A stretch of DNA of 64,000 nucleotides from an uncultured Schlesneria sp. (lineage in GTDB: Bacteria > Planctomycetota > Planctomycetia > Planctomycetales > Planctomycetaceae): NCBI GenBank assembly GCA_903899985.1, contig CAIULL010000070.1, forward strand, positions 62,001 to 126,000, written 5' to 3'. This document shows, piece after piece, positions 54,015 through 63,956 of the stretch (positions within the stretch are counted from its first letter, which is position 1; each line of letters begins with the position of its first letter). The translations under genes and the position numbers were made by a program. The notes below the pieces were generated by a model. That model was not told where the DNA came from. It was given only the letters and a program-made list of their open reading frames with translations, and ran no database searches.

Positions 54015-55025
54015 ATGCGTTATTTGTTTTGTTCGATACTTTGTTTTGCGACGGTGATGGGTTGTGCAGGAAATCACGATCCATCGGCGGCAAAAAAAGG
54101 GACTGGCCCAGCGACTGATGGGGCGAAAACCAAACCATTGCGAATTGCGGTCATTCCGAAGGGGACGACTCACATCTTCTGGAAATCGGTGCATGCGGGA
54201 GCTGTTCAGGCTGCCAAGGATCTGGGGGATATTGAGATTCTCTGGAAAGGGCCGCTGCTTGAAAATGACCGTGACGGCCAGATCAACGTAGTACAGGATT
54301 TTGTAGCGAACCGCGTGGACGGAATCTGTCTGGCCCCACTCGACAAACAAGCATTGATCGGACCGGTGAACGATGCGGTTGAAGCGGGTGTTCCGGTCGT
54401 GATTTTTGACAGTGCGCTTCAAGACGAATCGAAAATCGTCAGTTACGTCGCAACCGACAATCGCAAAGGAGGTGAACTGGCTGCCCGTCATCTGGCAAAA
54501 GTTCTGGGTGAGAAAGGGAACGTGATCCTGCTGCGATATAACGCTGGAAGCGAAAGTACGGAACAACGTGAAGAAGGTTTTCTCGACACGTTGACGAAAG
54601 AATTCCCAGGTATCGAGGTGATTTCGTCGAAGGAATACGCCGGGACGACTCCTGAATTATCGCTTGATAAGGCGACTCAAGTGTTGAGCAATTTCAAGGA
54701 TCGGGTGAATGGCATTTTCGCAGTCTGTGAACCGAATGCGAACGGAATTTTGATTGCCTTGAAAGAAACGCAACTCGCCGGCAAGGTGAAGTTTGTGGCA
54801 TTTGATTCCAGCGAAGACTTAATCCGTGCGATGAGCGACGGAGCCTGCAACGGGATTGTCCTGCAGGACCCCGTGACAATGGGCTATCAGTCCGTGCAGG
54901 CGATCGTGAAATCGATCCGAGGTGAAAAGGTTGAAAAACGGATCGGTACCGGTGAGTTTCTGGCGACCCCAGAGAATATGAAGTCGCCTGAAATGGATAA
55001 GCTGCTGAATCCTGAACGTTTTTGA
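54015..55025 (+). CDS. Sugar-type ABC substrate-binding lipoprotein (RbsB-like)
   Basis: 336 residues with ATG start and AGGAG nine bases upstream. Lipoprotein signal with lipobox VMGC (cysteine at residue 17). The mature protein is a type I periplasmic-binding fold: LRIAVIPKGTTHIFWKSVHAGAVQAAKDLG, NRVDGICLAPLD, VVIFDSALQ, GNVILLRYNAGSESTEQREEGF and the hinge-strand GIVLQDPVTMGYQSVQAI. It would bind a monosaccharide or similar small molecule. No permease or ATPase gene of an importer is adjacent, so it is an orphan receptor or the rest is elsewhere. Confidence 0.88.
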   Translation: MRYLFCSILCFATVMGCAGNHDPSAAKKGTGPATDGAKTKPLRIAVIPKGTTHIFWKSVHAGAVQAAKDLGDIEILWKGPLLENDRDGQINVVQDFVANRVDGICLAPLDKQALIGPVNDAVEAGVPVVIFDSALQDESKIVSYVATDNRKGGELAARHLAKVLGEKGNVILLRYNAGSESTEQREEGFLDTLTKEFPGIEVISSKEYAGTTPELSLDKATQVLSNFKDRVNGIFAVCEPNANGILIALKETQLAGKVKFVAFDSSEDLIRAMSDGACNGIVLQDPVTMGYQSVQAIVKSIRGEKVEKRIGTGEFLATPENMKSPEMDKLLNPERF

Positions 55026-55086
55026 ACGGCAAGGGATAGTTGCAAGTTTTCGCGGGTTTGTGCCATTGTCCTCAGGTGTGACCCGC

Positions 55087-55935
55087 TTACGCCGCACGGC
55101 GTGCCTGTTGGATTTCAGTTGCAGGCTTATTTTGAGGGTTGAATTTGATGGTCCTGGGTGGCTCGTTTGGGACAGGAGCATCATGGGTCACTGGCGTTTC
55201 CCGAATTCCTTCGAGGCCGAGCAGGAACAGATCGCGAAGTGAGCGAACCGCTTCACCCACGTTGATCTTGGATTGACCGATAATCCGGTCTTCGAACACG
55301 ATCGGCGTTTCCACGATACGACAATTGTTTCGAACACATCGGTAGAGGAATTCTTCCTGAAAGGCATAACCGCGCGAACGAATCTTGGCGAAATCCAATT
55401 CTCGCAATTTACTGATACGATAGCACCGGAAGGCACCGCTACAATCTTTGGCTCTCAGGCCGAGTAAAATGTGTGAATACCAGTTGATTGACTGGCTCAT
55501 AAAATGGCGAAGAAGGCTCCATCCGGTAATGCTGCCACCAGGAACATAGCGAGAGCCGATGGCGACGTCGGCAAAATTCATGCATTCACTGAGTGCCGGT
55601 AGATACCGGGGATGGTGACTGAAGTCGGCGTCCATATTCTGAACGAAGTCGTAATTGTGATCAATGGCCCATTGAAAACCCGCCAGGGTGGCGGCACCGA
55701 GACCTTCTTTTTTGGTTCTGAGAAGGAGTTTCACTCGTGAATCGGTCGACATCATGTGTCGGACAACGTCTGCCGTTCCGTCAGGAGAACTGTCATCGAC
55801 GACAAGAACGTCTGCAAACGGAAGTTGTTCAAGCACCTGAGGAACCAGCTTGGCGATGTTTTCTCGCTCGTTATAGGTACAAAGCGTGACAACGAAGCGG
55901 GGTGATCTTGCGATGGCGACGGATGCAGGTGACAT
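55087..55935 (-). CDS. Polyprenol-phosphate mannosyltransferase-like GT2 glycosyltransferase
   Basis: 282 residues with ATG start. GT-A motifs of the Dpm1 group: VTLCTYNERENI, LVVDDSSPDGTADVV, QNMDADFSHHPRYLP (metal-binding DAD), GSRYVPGGSI and the DCSGAFRCYR segment. No C-terminal membrane helices are present, so it resembles the soluble catalytic form. It transfers a sugar, usually mannose, from a nucleotide sugar to polyprenol phosphate for envelope glycan or lipid synthesis. Its stop is 61 bases from the lipoprotein stop (convergent). Confidence 0.87.
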   Translation of the reverse strand: MSPASVAIARSPRFVVTLCTYNERENIAKLVPQVLEQLPFADVLVVDDSSPDGTADVVRHMMSTDSRVKLLLRTKKEGLGAATLAGFQWAIDHNYDFVQNMDADFSHHPRYLPALSECMNFADVAIGSRYVPGGSITGWSLLRHFMSQSINWYSHILLGLRAKDCSGAFRCYRISKLRELDFAKIRSRGYAFQEEFLYRCVRNNCRIVETPIVFEDRIIGQSKINVGEAVRSLRDLFLLGLEGIRETPVTHDAPVPNEPPRTIKFNPQNKPATEIQQARRAA

Positions 55936-56105
55936 TTGAGACTCCAGAGGCTCCGATGTAACTAAGGGGATTGGATGATCGTTGAAGATCGAAAAGACGT
56001 CTAGATCAACACGAAGCGAGTTGATTGTTGACGGGTTTGCGGCGTAGCATCTTTGATTAAGGCATTACTTTTGCTTATTCAGGCGGATTTGGTTGGGAAC
56101 CAGCT

Positions 56106-56687
56106 TTGTCGAACGTTTCAGATCAAACGCTGATCGAGCAGCTCCGCCGGGGAGATCGGACAGCGTTTGCGCTTGTGATCGAACGGAATCAGCGATCGGT
56201 CTATGGCTATCTTCGAGCACGGCTGCAACAGGCCAGCGACGCAGACGATATGACGCAGGAGGTCTTTCTTCGGTTCTACCTGTCTCAGGCTCGGTTTGAT
56301 TCGACGGCCCTGGTCAGGCCCTGGCTGCTTGGAATTGCCAGGAATCTGCTGCGCGAACATGTCCGGGACGTCAAACGACGCAAAGAGGTGGCCTGGACAG
56401 AACTTTGCCTTGAATTGGAATCGGTGTTACCTCCCGACGCTTTGTGGTCAGATGCCGACGATGTGATCCGGTATCTACCCAAGTGTCTGGAGGAACTCGG
56501 GCCGAGTGCCCGACAGGCGGTCGATCTGCATTATCGATCTCAACGAAAGCTGGCGGAAATTGGTCACGAGTTGCATCGCAGCGAAGGGGCCGTCAAGCTC
56601 CTGATGCATCGTGCCCGACAGGCTTTGAAGGATTGTCTCCATCTGAATTCGACACGAACTGGCCCAGGAAAGGGCGACCAAGTATGA
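56106..56687 (+). CDS. ECF sigma factor
   Basis: 193 residues. No in-frame ATG is near, so TTG at 56106 is the likely start. Region 2 runs through RNQRSVYGYLRARLQQASDADDMTQEVFLRFYLSQARFD and region 4 through LGPSARQAVDLHYRSQRKLAEIGHELHRSEGAVKLLMHRARQAL, a complete sigma-70 ECF layout. It directs RNA polymerase to an unknown set of promoters. Its stop overlaps the next start (ATGA), showing translational coupling to the DnaJ-C-like gene, and a FecR-like giant membrane protein follows, which suggests surface-signal control. Confidence 0.9.
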   Translation: MSNVSDQTLIEQLRRGDRTAFALVIERNQRSVYGYLRARLQQASDADDMTQEVFLRFYLSQARFDSTALVRPWLLGIARNLLREHVRDVKRRKEVAWTELCLELESVLPPDALWSDADDVIRYLPKCLEELGPSARQAVDLHYRSQRKLAEIGHELHRSEGAVKLLMHRARQALKDCLHLNSTRTGPGKGDQV

Positions 56688-56932
56688 ACGTTCCCGAGTT
56701 TATGCATCTCAATGATGTCAAACAGTCAAAAGACGATTTTCAGGCCGATATCTGGCTGAGGCGAGTTCAGATTAACGAACAGCAAACGGTTTCATTTCGA
56801 CGACCTGATGGGTTGGACAGTCAGCTGAATCTCACTCGCCAGATGCGAGAAGGGACGATGCTGAAGTTGGTGGGAAAGGGTGTTGGTGGTCGGGGAAACC
56901 TTGTGCTGCAGGTTCGACTGATTGACTTTTGA
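56684..56932 (+). CDS. 82-residue DnaJ C-terminal-domain-like protein
   Basis: Start ATG at 56684 overlaps the sigma stop by four bases, with AAAGGG nearby as ribosome site. The second half (QQTVSFRRPDGLDSQLNLTR, then REGTMLKLVGKGVGGRGNLVLQVRL) follows the pattern of the peptide-binding C-terminal domain of DnaJ, where a glycine-rich turn is preceded by an x-x-G-T-x-L-x-L-x-G-K-G run. No J domain, no cysteines and no membrane helix. It may hold the sigma factor or its partner, or act as a small chaperone; this is inferred from coupling only. Similarity to DnaJ is weak and short. Confidence 0.7.
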   Translation: MNVPEFMHLNDVKQSKDDFQADIWLRRVQINEQQTVSFRRPDGLDSQLNLTRQMREGTMLKLVGKGVGGRGNLVLQVRLIDF

Positions 56933-57032
56933 CGGGATCAACTTGCCTCAGCCCTGATTGAAATCCTGTTTCCGCGGAAGACGCTGGAAAGAATTTATTC
57001 GACGTTTCATCCTTTGATGTTTGAATGATTTC

Positions 57033-60000
57033 ATGACCGACCTTGAACTGATCGAACTGCTGCAACAGAAATCTGCTGGAGAATTGACGCCGGCTGAAGT
57101 CGATGAGATCCAGGCTCGCTGGACACAGTCCCCCGATCTGCGGCAGGCACTGGTCCAGCATCTGCGTTTAGAATCACAGTTGAGGGGGGCTCTTGGCTCG
57201 GTCCACCTCGACGTGGATACGATCTTGAAACGCGCTTCCGAGCAGCGAAAAGTTCAAAGTGCATTTTCGAGACGTTGGGGATGGCTGATTGGTCTGGCTT
57301 GTCTGATCGCGGCTGGAGCGGGTCTGTTGATGTTCGTCCCAAGGCCGCGGGAACCGGAACAGATCGTCGATCGTTTGCCGGACGAGACTTTGTTGACGCC
57401 AAAAATTCCTGCTGACGCATCGATGCCGAATAATCTTGGAGACAAATCAGCGGAGTCGGCAGTCAGCATTACGACAAGTGAGAAGCCTGTCGAACCAGAA
57501 ACGTCGAAACCGTCGCCAAAGGTCGACCCGTTGCCCAAACCCGTAGTCGTGGATGTCGCCGCGAATGAGCCCTGGTCGGCGTCACTGGCGCGAGACATTG
57601 CCCCATGGGGACCTGAAAGCCCAAATCTGACCGCCTCATTTAAATCAGCAGGGCACAACGAATTTCCTGAATCTGAGGGGAAGCGATGGCTCGCGCAAGT
57701 GGAGGCGTTTCCCTACGACTGGTCGACGGAGAATATGGGCAATCCTGTTCGGCGGATTGCAAAGTTTCACGGACTGGCGCGTCTTCGAGCTCCCTGGCCC
57801 GAAGACGCTCTTCTCCGGGTGACGCCGTTTGAAGTTTCCGAAATGACGTTTTATTTTTGGCGAGGTCCAACCGGGATTGCACTTCGCTTTTATACACGTC
57901 GTGAGCCTCATCTTTGGGCTGCGTTTGAGATCGCTCGAGAGAATTCATCTCCAAAGCCAACGCGATTCGGACTTTTGACGACAGACAGTGGAGCATATTT
58001 CCGGTCGACTCCGGGAACGTTTGATGTTCGTTATCAGAACGGCGAACTCGTGCTGGCTCGTGGTGGAGTCACGCTGCTGACCGCCCCATTCGCTGGAGTG
58101 CCAATCGAAGTCTATGTTGAAGGTCAATTCCGTTTGCGTGGACTTTCCATGCATCGTAGCGTGGCATTCCCTTCCCAACCGGATAACCCACACCCTGTGA
58201 TGGTTTCAAGCCCGGCTGCAAAAGTACCCTGGGCCATGTCAGTTGAATCACCCGCAAGTGTGATTGCCAACGAGGATGGGTCTGTTTCCATGTCGGTCGA
58301 CTCGCGAGAGAAGGGGGGGGTGATCTGCTTTCCGTTCGGCTGGTTATCAGCGATGGAACAATCGCAACATTCCAACGGCTTGTTTGAAGTGATTGTCCGC
58401 GTGGAATCCGCTGAGCCAGGGACGGGGATCTATCTCGGTGACCGCGACGGGCGACCATTGCATCAGGTTGGATTCTTTAAGGACTCAACAACACAACAGA
58501 TGACCTTTGGGATTTTGCGTCCGGGGGAAATACGAGAAGTATCGAATTATAACCTCGATGATTACCCGCCTCCGTTCTTCGCCAGGGCGGGATGGCTCAA
58601 GTTAATTGCCGGGCTGGGAACGTTGCATGTTCAAGTAAGTGGTGACGGGCTTCACTGGGGGCACGTGATTGAGTCTCCCGGACGTGACATGCCTGGTGCT
58701 GTAGGCTCAATGGGAATGTTTGGATTGCAGGGACCGAATCCTCGCACGATTCGAGTCCGACAGATCGAAGTTCGTGAACTCGCGGGGGTCACGAGTCTGG
58801 CAGATCCACTTCTCCTGTCGCGAGTGACTCCGTTTAAGAAAGAAGATTGGAGGGACTCGACAACCTGGAATCACCGGGTGCTTGATACGCAACCAGCCGA
58901 AGTCGATGAAACGGCGTGGTTCACGGCAAACGCCGTCGCAGCGTTGTCGCAGGGGCCGCCGAAAGAGTTCGGGCTGAACCTGCTTCGACAACTGGTCAAA
59001 GTCGAAATGCGATCGTCACGACCCTTCGAACAGAAGCGTCAACTGCTCGACGATGCCTGTTCCTTATGCGATCTTTTCGATGACGGACATTCAAAAACGC
59101 TGGGAGTCTGGTATGAGGAGCTTGGCTGGCAACTCGCTGCATCAAATGAATTGCAGCCAGTCCGAAAAGTCCGAGCTGCGTGGCTTCATTCTCCGATCTG
59201 GACTTCCAGTAAAATGCGATACGTATGGGAACGATTGCATTCGCATGAAATCCTTGAAGCTGTCTATCGACGCGAATGGACTTCGGCGTGGTCTTTGTCT
59301 CAAGCGGCAACTTACTGGAACCTGCTTCCTCATCCGGATTATCGCCCAACGGACAGAGGAGAGGAGCTCGATCGACACGTGAGATGGGCGAAAGCCATGG
59401 TTGCGGAAGCTGCACCCCAAATCGACGATGGAACCGGAGGTGTTTTGCCTTTGGGGCAAAGACATCCATTTGTCCCTGTGTTGAATAAAGAAGCCTACAA
59501 CGTCAGGGCGGAACTGGAATCCGCGCTGAGTGGCCAGAATTATGACGATGCCTGCCGCATTGTCATGTCAATTGCCGAACGCGATGGACCGGGTTTATTG
59601 CCCGACTCCGATGATCGTCAACTTTATGTTTCGATTTCGACAGCGATCGGGATCGCTCGGTCGTTGCATCCTGCCTTTGTTCAAACAATGTCCGAAAAGT
59701 TTGAGCCACTGGGGCAGATCCGGATCAGGTCATCGATTAATCGTCGTGATGTTGCGAGCTTGCAAGCGGTTACGCTGCAGTTTAACGGAACCGATGCCGC
59801 ACGAAATGCTCATCTTTCATTGGGCGACCTGGCAATGTCGATTGGACAATTTGAATCAGCAGGGGAGCATTTCAGTGACGCTCTTGTGGATGCCAGCCCT
59901 CGTATGAAGGAAAAACTTGAGCCGAGGTTGTTGATTGCACGTGCGCTTGGGGGACGATTAACAGCATCGCAATGGGCGGCAATCTCGACGCAAGTCCCAA

Positions 60001-61799
60001 CGGGAGCATTCGAACTTAATGGGACTATGATTTCTCCTGCCGAATTTCAAAGCCTGATGACCGGACTTGTTGCTCGAACTTCGACATCGGGATTGATTAC
60101 GGAAGCACCTCATCAGCCGATTGCTCCTTTTCCAATGACGGCCACGAAGATGGAATCCAGAGCGCAGTTTGATGGCCATCCGGGAAATAACCCAGGTCGG
60201 CATGAGTATCGTTTTGGCGATCCGTTTGGCCGGCAATTATCGGTCATTTCCGACGATCAGCGGATCTTTGTCAGCAATCGTTTTCAGGTGAATGCCTACT
60301 CTGTTGTCGATGGACATCAGCTCTGGGCGCAGGGACTGGGAAGCGAACAGGGTGAGGCGTATGCGTTGCCGTTTACCCCCTTTAAACCGTTGCTCACGTC
60401 TTCGCATCTTTATGTTCGACGACTGACGAAAGCCGGGCCGGAATTAGCATGTCTAAAGCTGGATGATGGACAAGTCATCTGGCATCAACGCCCCACACAT
60501 AGCGTGTTGTCCGATCCGGTCGTCTGGAATGGGCGTCTTTTTGCTTTAACACTCACGAAGAACGAGGACGATTTTGTTCAGGTTGAGGCCACCTGGTTTG
60601 ATTCCACGAATGGAAATGTCGCCTCTTCGCGTCCGCTGTTTCGACTTCGAGAAGCCTCGGATCGGCAGTTTTCAGGTCAATTGACGCTTAGCGACCGTGT
60701 CGCCGTGTGTTCCGTCGCTGGCACGACAGCTTGTTTTGATTCGCGAGGTGAGATCCGCTGGACCAGACGGCAAATGTTCATACAAAAGCCAACCGACGAA
60801 CTGGCAGAAGACCAGAGAGTGGTTGCACCTGTCGTCAAAGCGGGCCGAGTTATCCTCACGGTTCCCGGTGTGCGGGAGGTCAGCTGTCTTGAGCTTGATT
60901 CTGGTCGGATTGTCTGGAGTCGTCCAATAACAGATCTCCGTGGACTTCTTTATGTCGGTGAAACTCGGGTCCTGATCGAAACCGTTAAAGGGCTCGCCGG
61001 TCTGGATGTCCGATCCGGTGATATTGTCTGGCGACGTCCGGTTGAGTCTCGATTGGAAGCGTGCATTGTCGATGGACCGACATTAGTTTTTGCTCGCCGT
61101 GTCACCTTTCCAAACAACCGCTCCAAGCCGGTGTTGGTTTGGCTTGATTCGGAGACGGGAGAGGAACGTGGCCAAACGTTGGTTGATGTCGCAGATCGCG
61201 AAGAATTTCAACTCGGGCCGATGTTCTCGGCGGGTCAGAAATGGTGGTCGTTCGTGGGTCAGTCGTGGAAAGAACCGAAACGGGAATTAAACGAGCTTGT
61301 GCGAGTCCCCGCAATAATTCCACGATCATTCGTCGATGAATCACTGCAAGCCTGGAAACCGGAATTGCCGGAAGCGCAACTTGCAGAAATCGAGTTGATT
61401 GTTCCCGGCTGGTTTCCCGTAGCGAATTATCGAGAACGACTTATCGTTCATCGTGGTGACATTCGTGGTGAAACGGCTGTCCTCGTCAGCAAGCTTGATC
61501 CGCAACATTCGGTCAGATTCACTGGTCGCATCTCGCTCGATTCCGGTCGAAAACAGAGACTGAACGTGCGGGTAGGAAATCAACCGGGTCAAAAATGGAA
61601 ATTAATACTTCGGTCGATGACTCGACTTATTTATGAGCAAGATATTGAAGACGCTGGAAGTGTTAACGGCTGGCGCGATGTGTCGATCGATCTCAGTCCG
61701 CTGGCGGGACAGAACGTCCCCCTGCAATTGATCCAGACTTCTGCTAATAACACGGCTGCTGAAGCACTCTTGAAGCGGGTTGAATTGGTCGTCGAATAG
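57033..61799 (+). CDS. 1588-residue one-pass membrane protein, FecR-like head and PQQ-type propeller
   Basis: Start ATG at 57033; a TTG four codons upstream is open. The cytoplasmic head (LELIELLQQKSAGELTPAEVDEIQARW) resembles the short helical domain before the membrane helix in planctomycete FecR-like proteins. The helix is at about 83-103 (WGWLIGLACLIAAGAGLLMFV). Outside lie a laminin-G/DUF1583-like part (residues 200-600: GIYLGDRDGRPLHQVGF, SGDGLHWGHVIE), a helical TPR-like middle (about 620-1040), and a PQQ/WD40-like propeller (about 1070-1450) with blade motifs DGHQLWAQ, DGQVIWHQ, RGEIRWTR, SGRIVWSR and SGDIVWRR. A last beta-sandwich ends the chain. By layout it could be the signal receptor for the sigma factor 345 bases upstream (inference). 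Confidence 0.82.
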   Translation: MTDLELIELLQQKSAGELTPAEVDEIQARWTQSPDLRQALVQHLRLESQLRGALGSVHLDVDTILKRASEQRKVQSAFSRRWGWLIGLACLIAAGAGLLMFVPRPREPEQIVDRLPDETLLTPKIPADASMPNNLGDKSAESAVSITTSEKPVEPETSKPSPKVDPLPKPVVVDVAANEPWSASLARDIAPWGPESPNLTASFKSAGHNEFPESEGKRWLAQVEAFPYDWSTENMGNPVRRIAKFHGLARLRAPWPEDALLRVTPFEVSEMTFYFWRGPTGIALRFYTRREPHLWAAFEIARENSSPKPTRFGLLTTDSGAYFRSTPGTFDVRYQNGELVLARGGVTLLTAPFAGVPIEVYVEGQFRLRGLSMHRSVAFPSQPDNPHPVMVSSPAAKVPWAMSVESPASVIANEDGSVSMSVDSREKGGVICFPFGWLSAMEQSQHSNGLFEVIVRVESAEPGTGIYLGDRDGRPLHQVGFFKDSTTQQMTFGILRPGEIREVSNYNLDDYPPPFFARAGWLKLIAGLGTLHVQVSGDGLHWGHVIESPGRDMPGAVGSMGMFGLQGPNPRTIRVRQIEVRELAGVTSLADPLLLSRVTPFKKEDWRDSTTWNHRVLDTQPAEVDETAWFTANAVAALSQGPPKEFGLNLLRQLVKVEMRSSRPFEQKRQLLDDACSLCDLFDDGHSKTLGVWYEELGWQLAASNELQPVRKVRAAWLHSPIWTSSKMRYVWERLHSHEILEAVYRREWTSAWSLSQAATYWNLLPHPDYRPTDRGEELDRHVRWAKAMVAEAAPQIDDGTGGVLPLGQRHPFVPVLNKEAYNVRAELESALSGQNYDDACRIVMSIAERDGPGLLPDSDDRQLYVSISTAIGIARSLHPAFVQTMSEKFEPLGQIRIRSSINRRDVASLQAVTLQFNGTDAARNAHLSLGDLAMSIGQFESAGEHFSDALVDASPRMKEKLEPRLLIARALGGRLTASQWAAISTQVPTGAFELNGTMISPAEFQSLMTGLVARTSTSGLITEAPHQPIAPFPMTATKMESRAQFDGHPGNNPGRHEYRFGDPFGRQLSVISDDQRIFVSNRFQVNAYSVVDGHQLWAQGLGSEQGEAYALPFTPFKPLLTSSHLYVRRLTKAGPELACLKLDDGQVIWHQRPTHSVLSDPVVWNGRLFALTLTKNEDDFVQVEATWFDSTNGNVASSRPLFRLREASDRQFSGQLTLSDRVAVCSVAGTTACFDSRGEIRWTRRQMFIQKPTDELAEDQRVVAPVVKAGRVILTVPGVREVSCLELDSGRIVWSRPITDLRGLLYVGETRVLIETVKGLAGLDVRSGDIVWRRPVESRLEACIVDGPTLVFARRVTFPNNRSKPVLVWLDSETGEERGQTLVDVADREEFQLGPMFSAGQKWWSFVGQSWKEPKRELNELVRVPAIIPRSFVDESLQAWKPELPEAQLAEIELIVPGWFPVANYRERLIVHRGDIRGETAVLVSKLDPQHSVRFTGRISLDSGRKQRLNVRVGNQPGQKWKLILRSMTRLIYEQDIEDAGSVNGWRDVSIDLSPLAGQNVPLQLIQTSANNTAAEALLKRVELVVE

Positions 61800-61893
61800 A
61801 CCTTGACCGAAAGGCAGATCGCGGTGATCGGTTTCGCACTTCTGTTTTGAGCGATCGCGGGTCTTGAGACTGTTTTTCGAGCGGAATCTCGTT

Positions 61894-63588
61894 CTATTCC
61901 GGTAGATGATGCTTCGCGTGCACAGGGAAGATAATCGCATTTGCGATGCAGGCGAGAGCGAGCAGGCCGGCCATTAGATACATCGTGGAATTATAAAGCG
62001 TGGCGGAAGGATTGATTGTTCCTGGCGGGGCGATCAACATCAGTTTAGACAGCGTCACGGTCTTGTTCGCGACGAGAAGGTCAAGCTGATCCAGTGAACC
62101 TCCAAACGCCTCTGTGAATTTCATCGGGTCGACGTTCCTGGCAAGATTGAAAACGGCGCGTTTTAAAGAGGATTCACGAAGTGACGTAATGGCCCACGGT
62201 CCTAGAACACCCGCGATACTCCATGCTGTCAATAAGCGTCCATGAATACCCCCAACGTATTTTGTCCCGAATAAGTCGGCGATGTAGGCGGGGATCGTAG
62301 CGAATCCACCTCCATACATCGTAAAAATCAACATCGTCGAAATGTAAAAGCTGACCAGCCAGACAACAGATGGACCAACGCTTTGTTGCGCTGAGAAAAA
62401 CGGCAGTGAAAGGTATAGCGGAATCCCCAGCAAAAAGTAGAGTGCATACGTTCGCTGGCGACCAAGATAATCTGAAGCGCTCGCCCAGAAAAATCGACCG
62501 ATCATATTAAATACGCCGATAGCCAGTACGAACCCACCGGCGAATCGGGCTGTTACGATCTGAGGCAGTGTTGGTCCGAAGATCTCGGTCATCATCGTTT
62601 TCGCCACTCCAAGTACACCGATACCAGCTGTGACATTGAAACAGAGGACAATCCACAATAGATAAAACTGGGGTGTTCGTAGAGCCTGAGTTGCATCCAC
62701 GGTCCCCTGGCTGATCATTCGCCGATTTGCCGAAGGGGCATTTGCGGGTGTCCAGTCGGCTGGCTTCCAGTCGTCCGCGGGAAGTCGATAAGAAAATGCG
62801 GCGATCATCATCACGAGGAAATATCCGATTCCCAGGACAAAAAATGTCTCGGCAACTCCCGCTGATCCCGTTCCAACAACATAAACACCAGGTTCGGTTT
62901 GAGCGGAAAGGCGTGACGCTTCATTCTGTGAGATGACGATCACCGGCCGTTCTTCTGATTCGTTGACGGCGTACAAACGTCCCTCTTTTAGCTGTGGCTT
63001 AACGATTTCCTGTGTCCCCAAATACCGTGGAGCACGGTAGAATTGGTCGATTAGAAAGTCATTGAGTGGCGCTCCGATAATTGCTCCGCCACCGAATCCC
63101 ATAATGGCCATTCCAGCGGCCATACCTCGACGATCAGGAAACCACTTGATCAGCGTGCTGACAGGGGACACATAACCTAAACCCAATCCAATCCCTCCGA
63201 TGACACCATAGCCAAGGTATAGAAGCCACAGTTGATGGAGATAGATCCCAAGACCATCGATCAGGAAGCCTCCTCCCCAACAGGCTGCGGCAATACTTCC
63301 AACAGCACGTGGTCCGACACGTTCGAGCCAGTTGCCAGCAAAAGCGGCTGAAAGGCCAAGGCAAACAATCGCCACACTAAAGATCCAGACCACGCTGCCC
63401 AGGCTCCAGTCGTCTGCAGCAGGAGCAACGACCCCCCGAACTTTGATGAGGGCAGGGTTAAAGTTGCTCCATGCGTAAACAGAACCGATACAGAGATGGA
63501 TGGCAATCGACGCAGGCGGGACCTTCCAGCGATTGAAGCCGGCCGGTGCGATGATTCGATTTTTCGCAAAGACATGGAAGAAGGACAT
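61894..63588 (-). CDS. MFS transporter, oxalate/formate antiporter (OFA) family
   Basis: 564 residues from the ATG at 63588; ATG 63603 and TTG 63618 are also open and none has a good ribosome site. About 12 membrane helices. Family features are GSVYAWSNFNPAL in the first helix, YVSPVSTLIKWFPDRRGMAAGMAIMGFGGGA in the helix 4-5 region, and GIGVLGVAKTM later. A hydrophilic insert of about 80 residues (PRYLGTQEIV to YVVGTGSAG) lies before the seventh helix and is larger than in OxlT. It probably moves a small carboxylate such as oxalate, formate or lactate; the substrate is not decided. Convergent with the propeller protein (94 bases between stops). Confidence 0.85.
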   Translation of the reverse strand: MSFFHVFAKNRIIAPAGFNRWKVPPASIAIHLCIGSVYAWSNFNPALIKVRGVVAPAADDWSLGSVVWIFSVAIVCLGLSAAFAGNWLERVGPRAVGSIAAACWGGGFLIDGLGIYLHQLWLLYLGYGVIGGIGLGLGYVSPVSTLIKWFPDRRGMAAGMAIMGFGGGAIIGAPLNDFLIDQFYRAPRYLGTQEIVKPQLKEGRLYAVNESEERPVIVISQNEASRLSAQTEPGVYVVGTGSAGVAETFFVLGIGYFLVMMIAAFSYRLPADDWKPADWTPANAPSANRRMISQGTVDATQALRTPQFYLLWIVLCFNVTAGIGVLGVAKTMMTEIFGPTLPQIVTARFAGGFVLAIGVFNMIGRFFWASASDYLGRQRTYALYFLLGIPLYLSLPFFSAQQSVGPSVVWLVSFYISTMLIFTMYGGGFATIPAYIADLFGTKYVGGIHGRLLTAWSIAGVLGPWAITSLRESSLKRAVFNLARNVDPMKFTEAFGGSLDQLDLLVANKTVTLSKLMLIAPPGTINPSATLYNSTMYLMAGLLALACIANAIIFPVHAKHHLPE

Positions 63589-63704
63589 CGTACAGCGACT
63601 CATTAGCGAAGATATCAAGTTGTCCGTAACTCAAGACCGAAACCACTATCGGAAAACACCACTTATGCAACGTCGCGTGTGAATATAGGTCGTCAGGTTG
63701 CCGC

Positions 63705-63956
63705 TCATTCGCCGTCAATCCTCTTGGGGCGAACACGGGCGTACAACACCGTGATTCCTAGTCCGGTGAAAAGACACCGCGAGACTTTGCCGACCCCGAT
63801 TGGTTTGGCTCGATTGCGAATCAGACGAGTCTCGGCGACGAGGTCACGTAACATTTGACGTTCGACGTTCATCGTCGTCCATACGAGATCTGTAAAAATA
63901 CTGACTGTAAAATAAGGTACCAGATACATTGCAGCCCACATTAGTCGCATCGTCAT
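63705..63956 (-). CDS. Small hydrophobic protein at the window edge, start undecided
   Basis: 83 residues from the ATG at 63956, but the frame stays open to the window end (64000) with plausible sequence (IYGKPPSPWR), so the gene may be longer. The N-terminus has a membrane segment (MWAAMYLVPYFTVSIFTDLVW), followed by a basic region (RLIRNRAKPIG) and a second weak hydrophobic stretch. No family was recognised. Same strand as, and upstream of, the OFA transporter (116 bases to its start), so it may be a partner in one transcript. Confidence 0.5.
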   Translation of the reverse strand: MTMRLMWAAMYLVPYFTVSIFTDLVWTTMNVERQMLRDLVAETRLIRNRAKPIGVGKVSRCLFTGLGITVLYARVRPKRIDGE

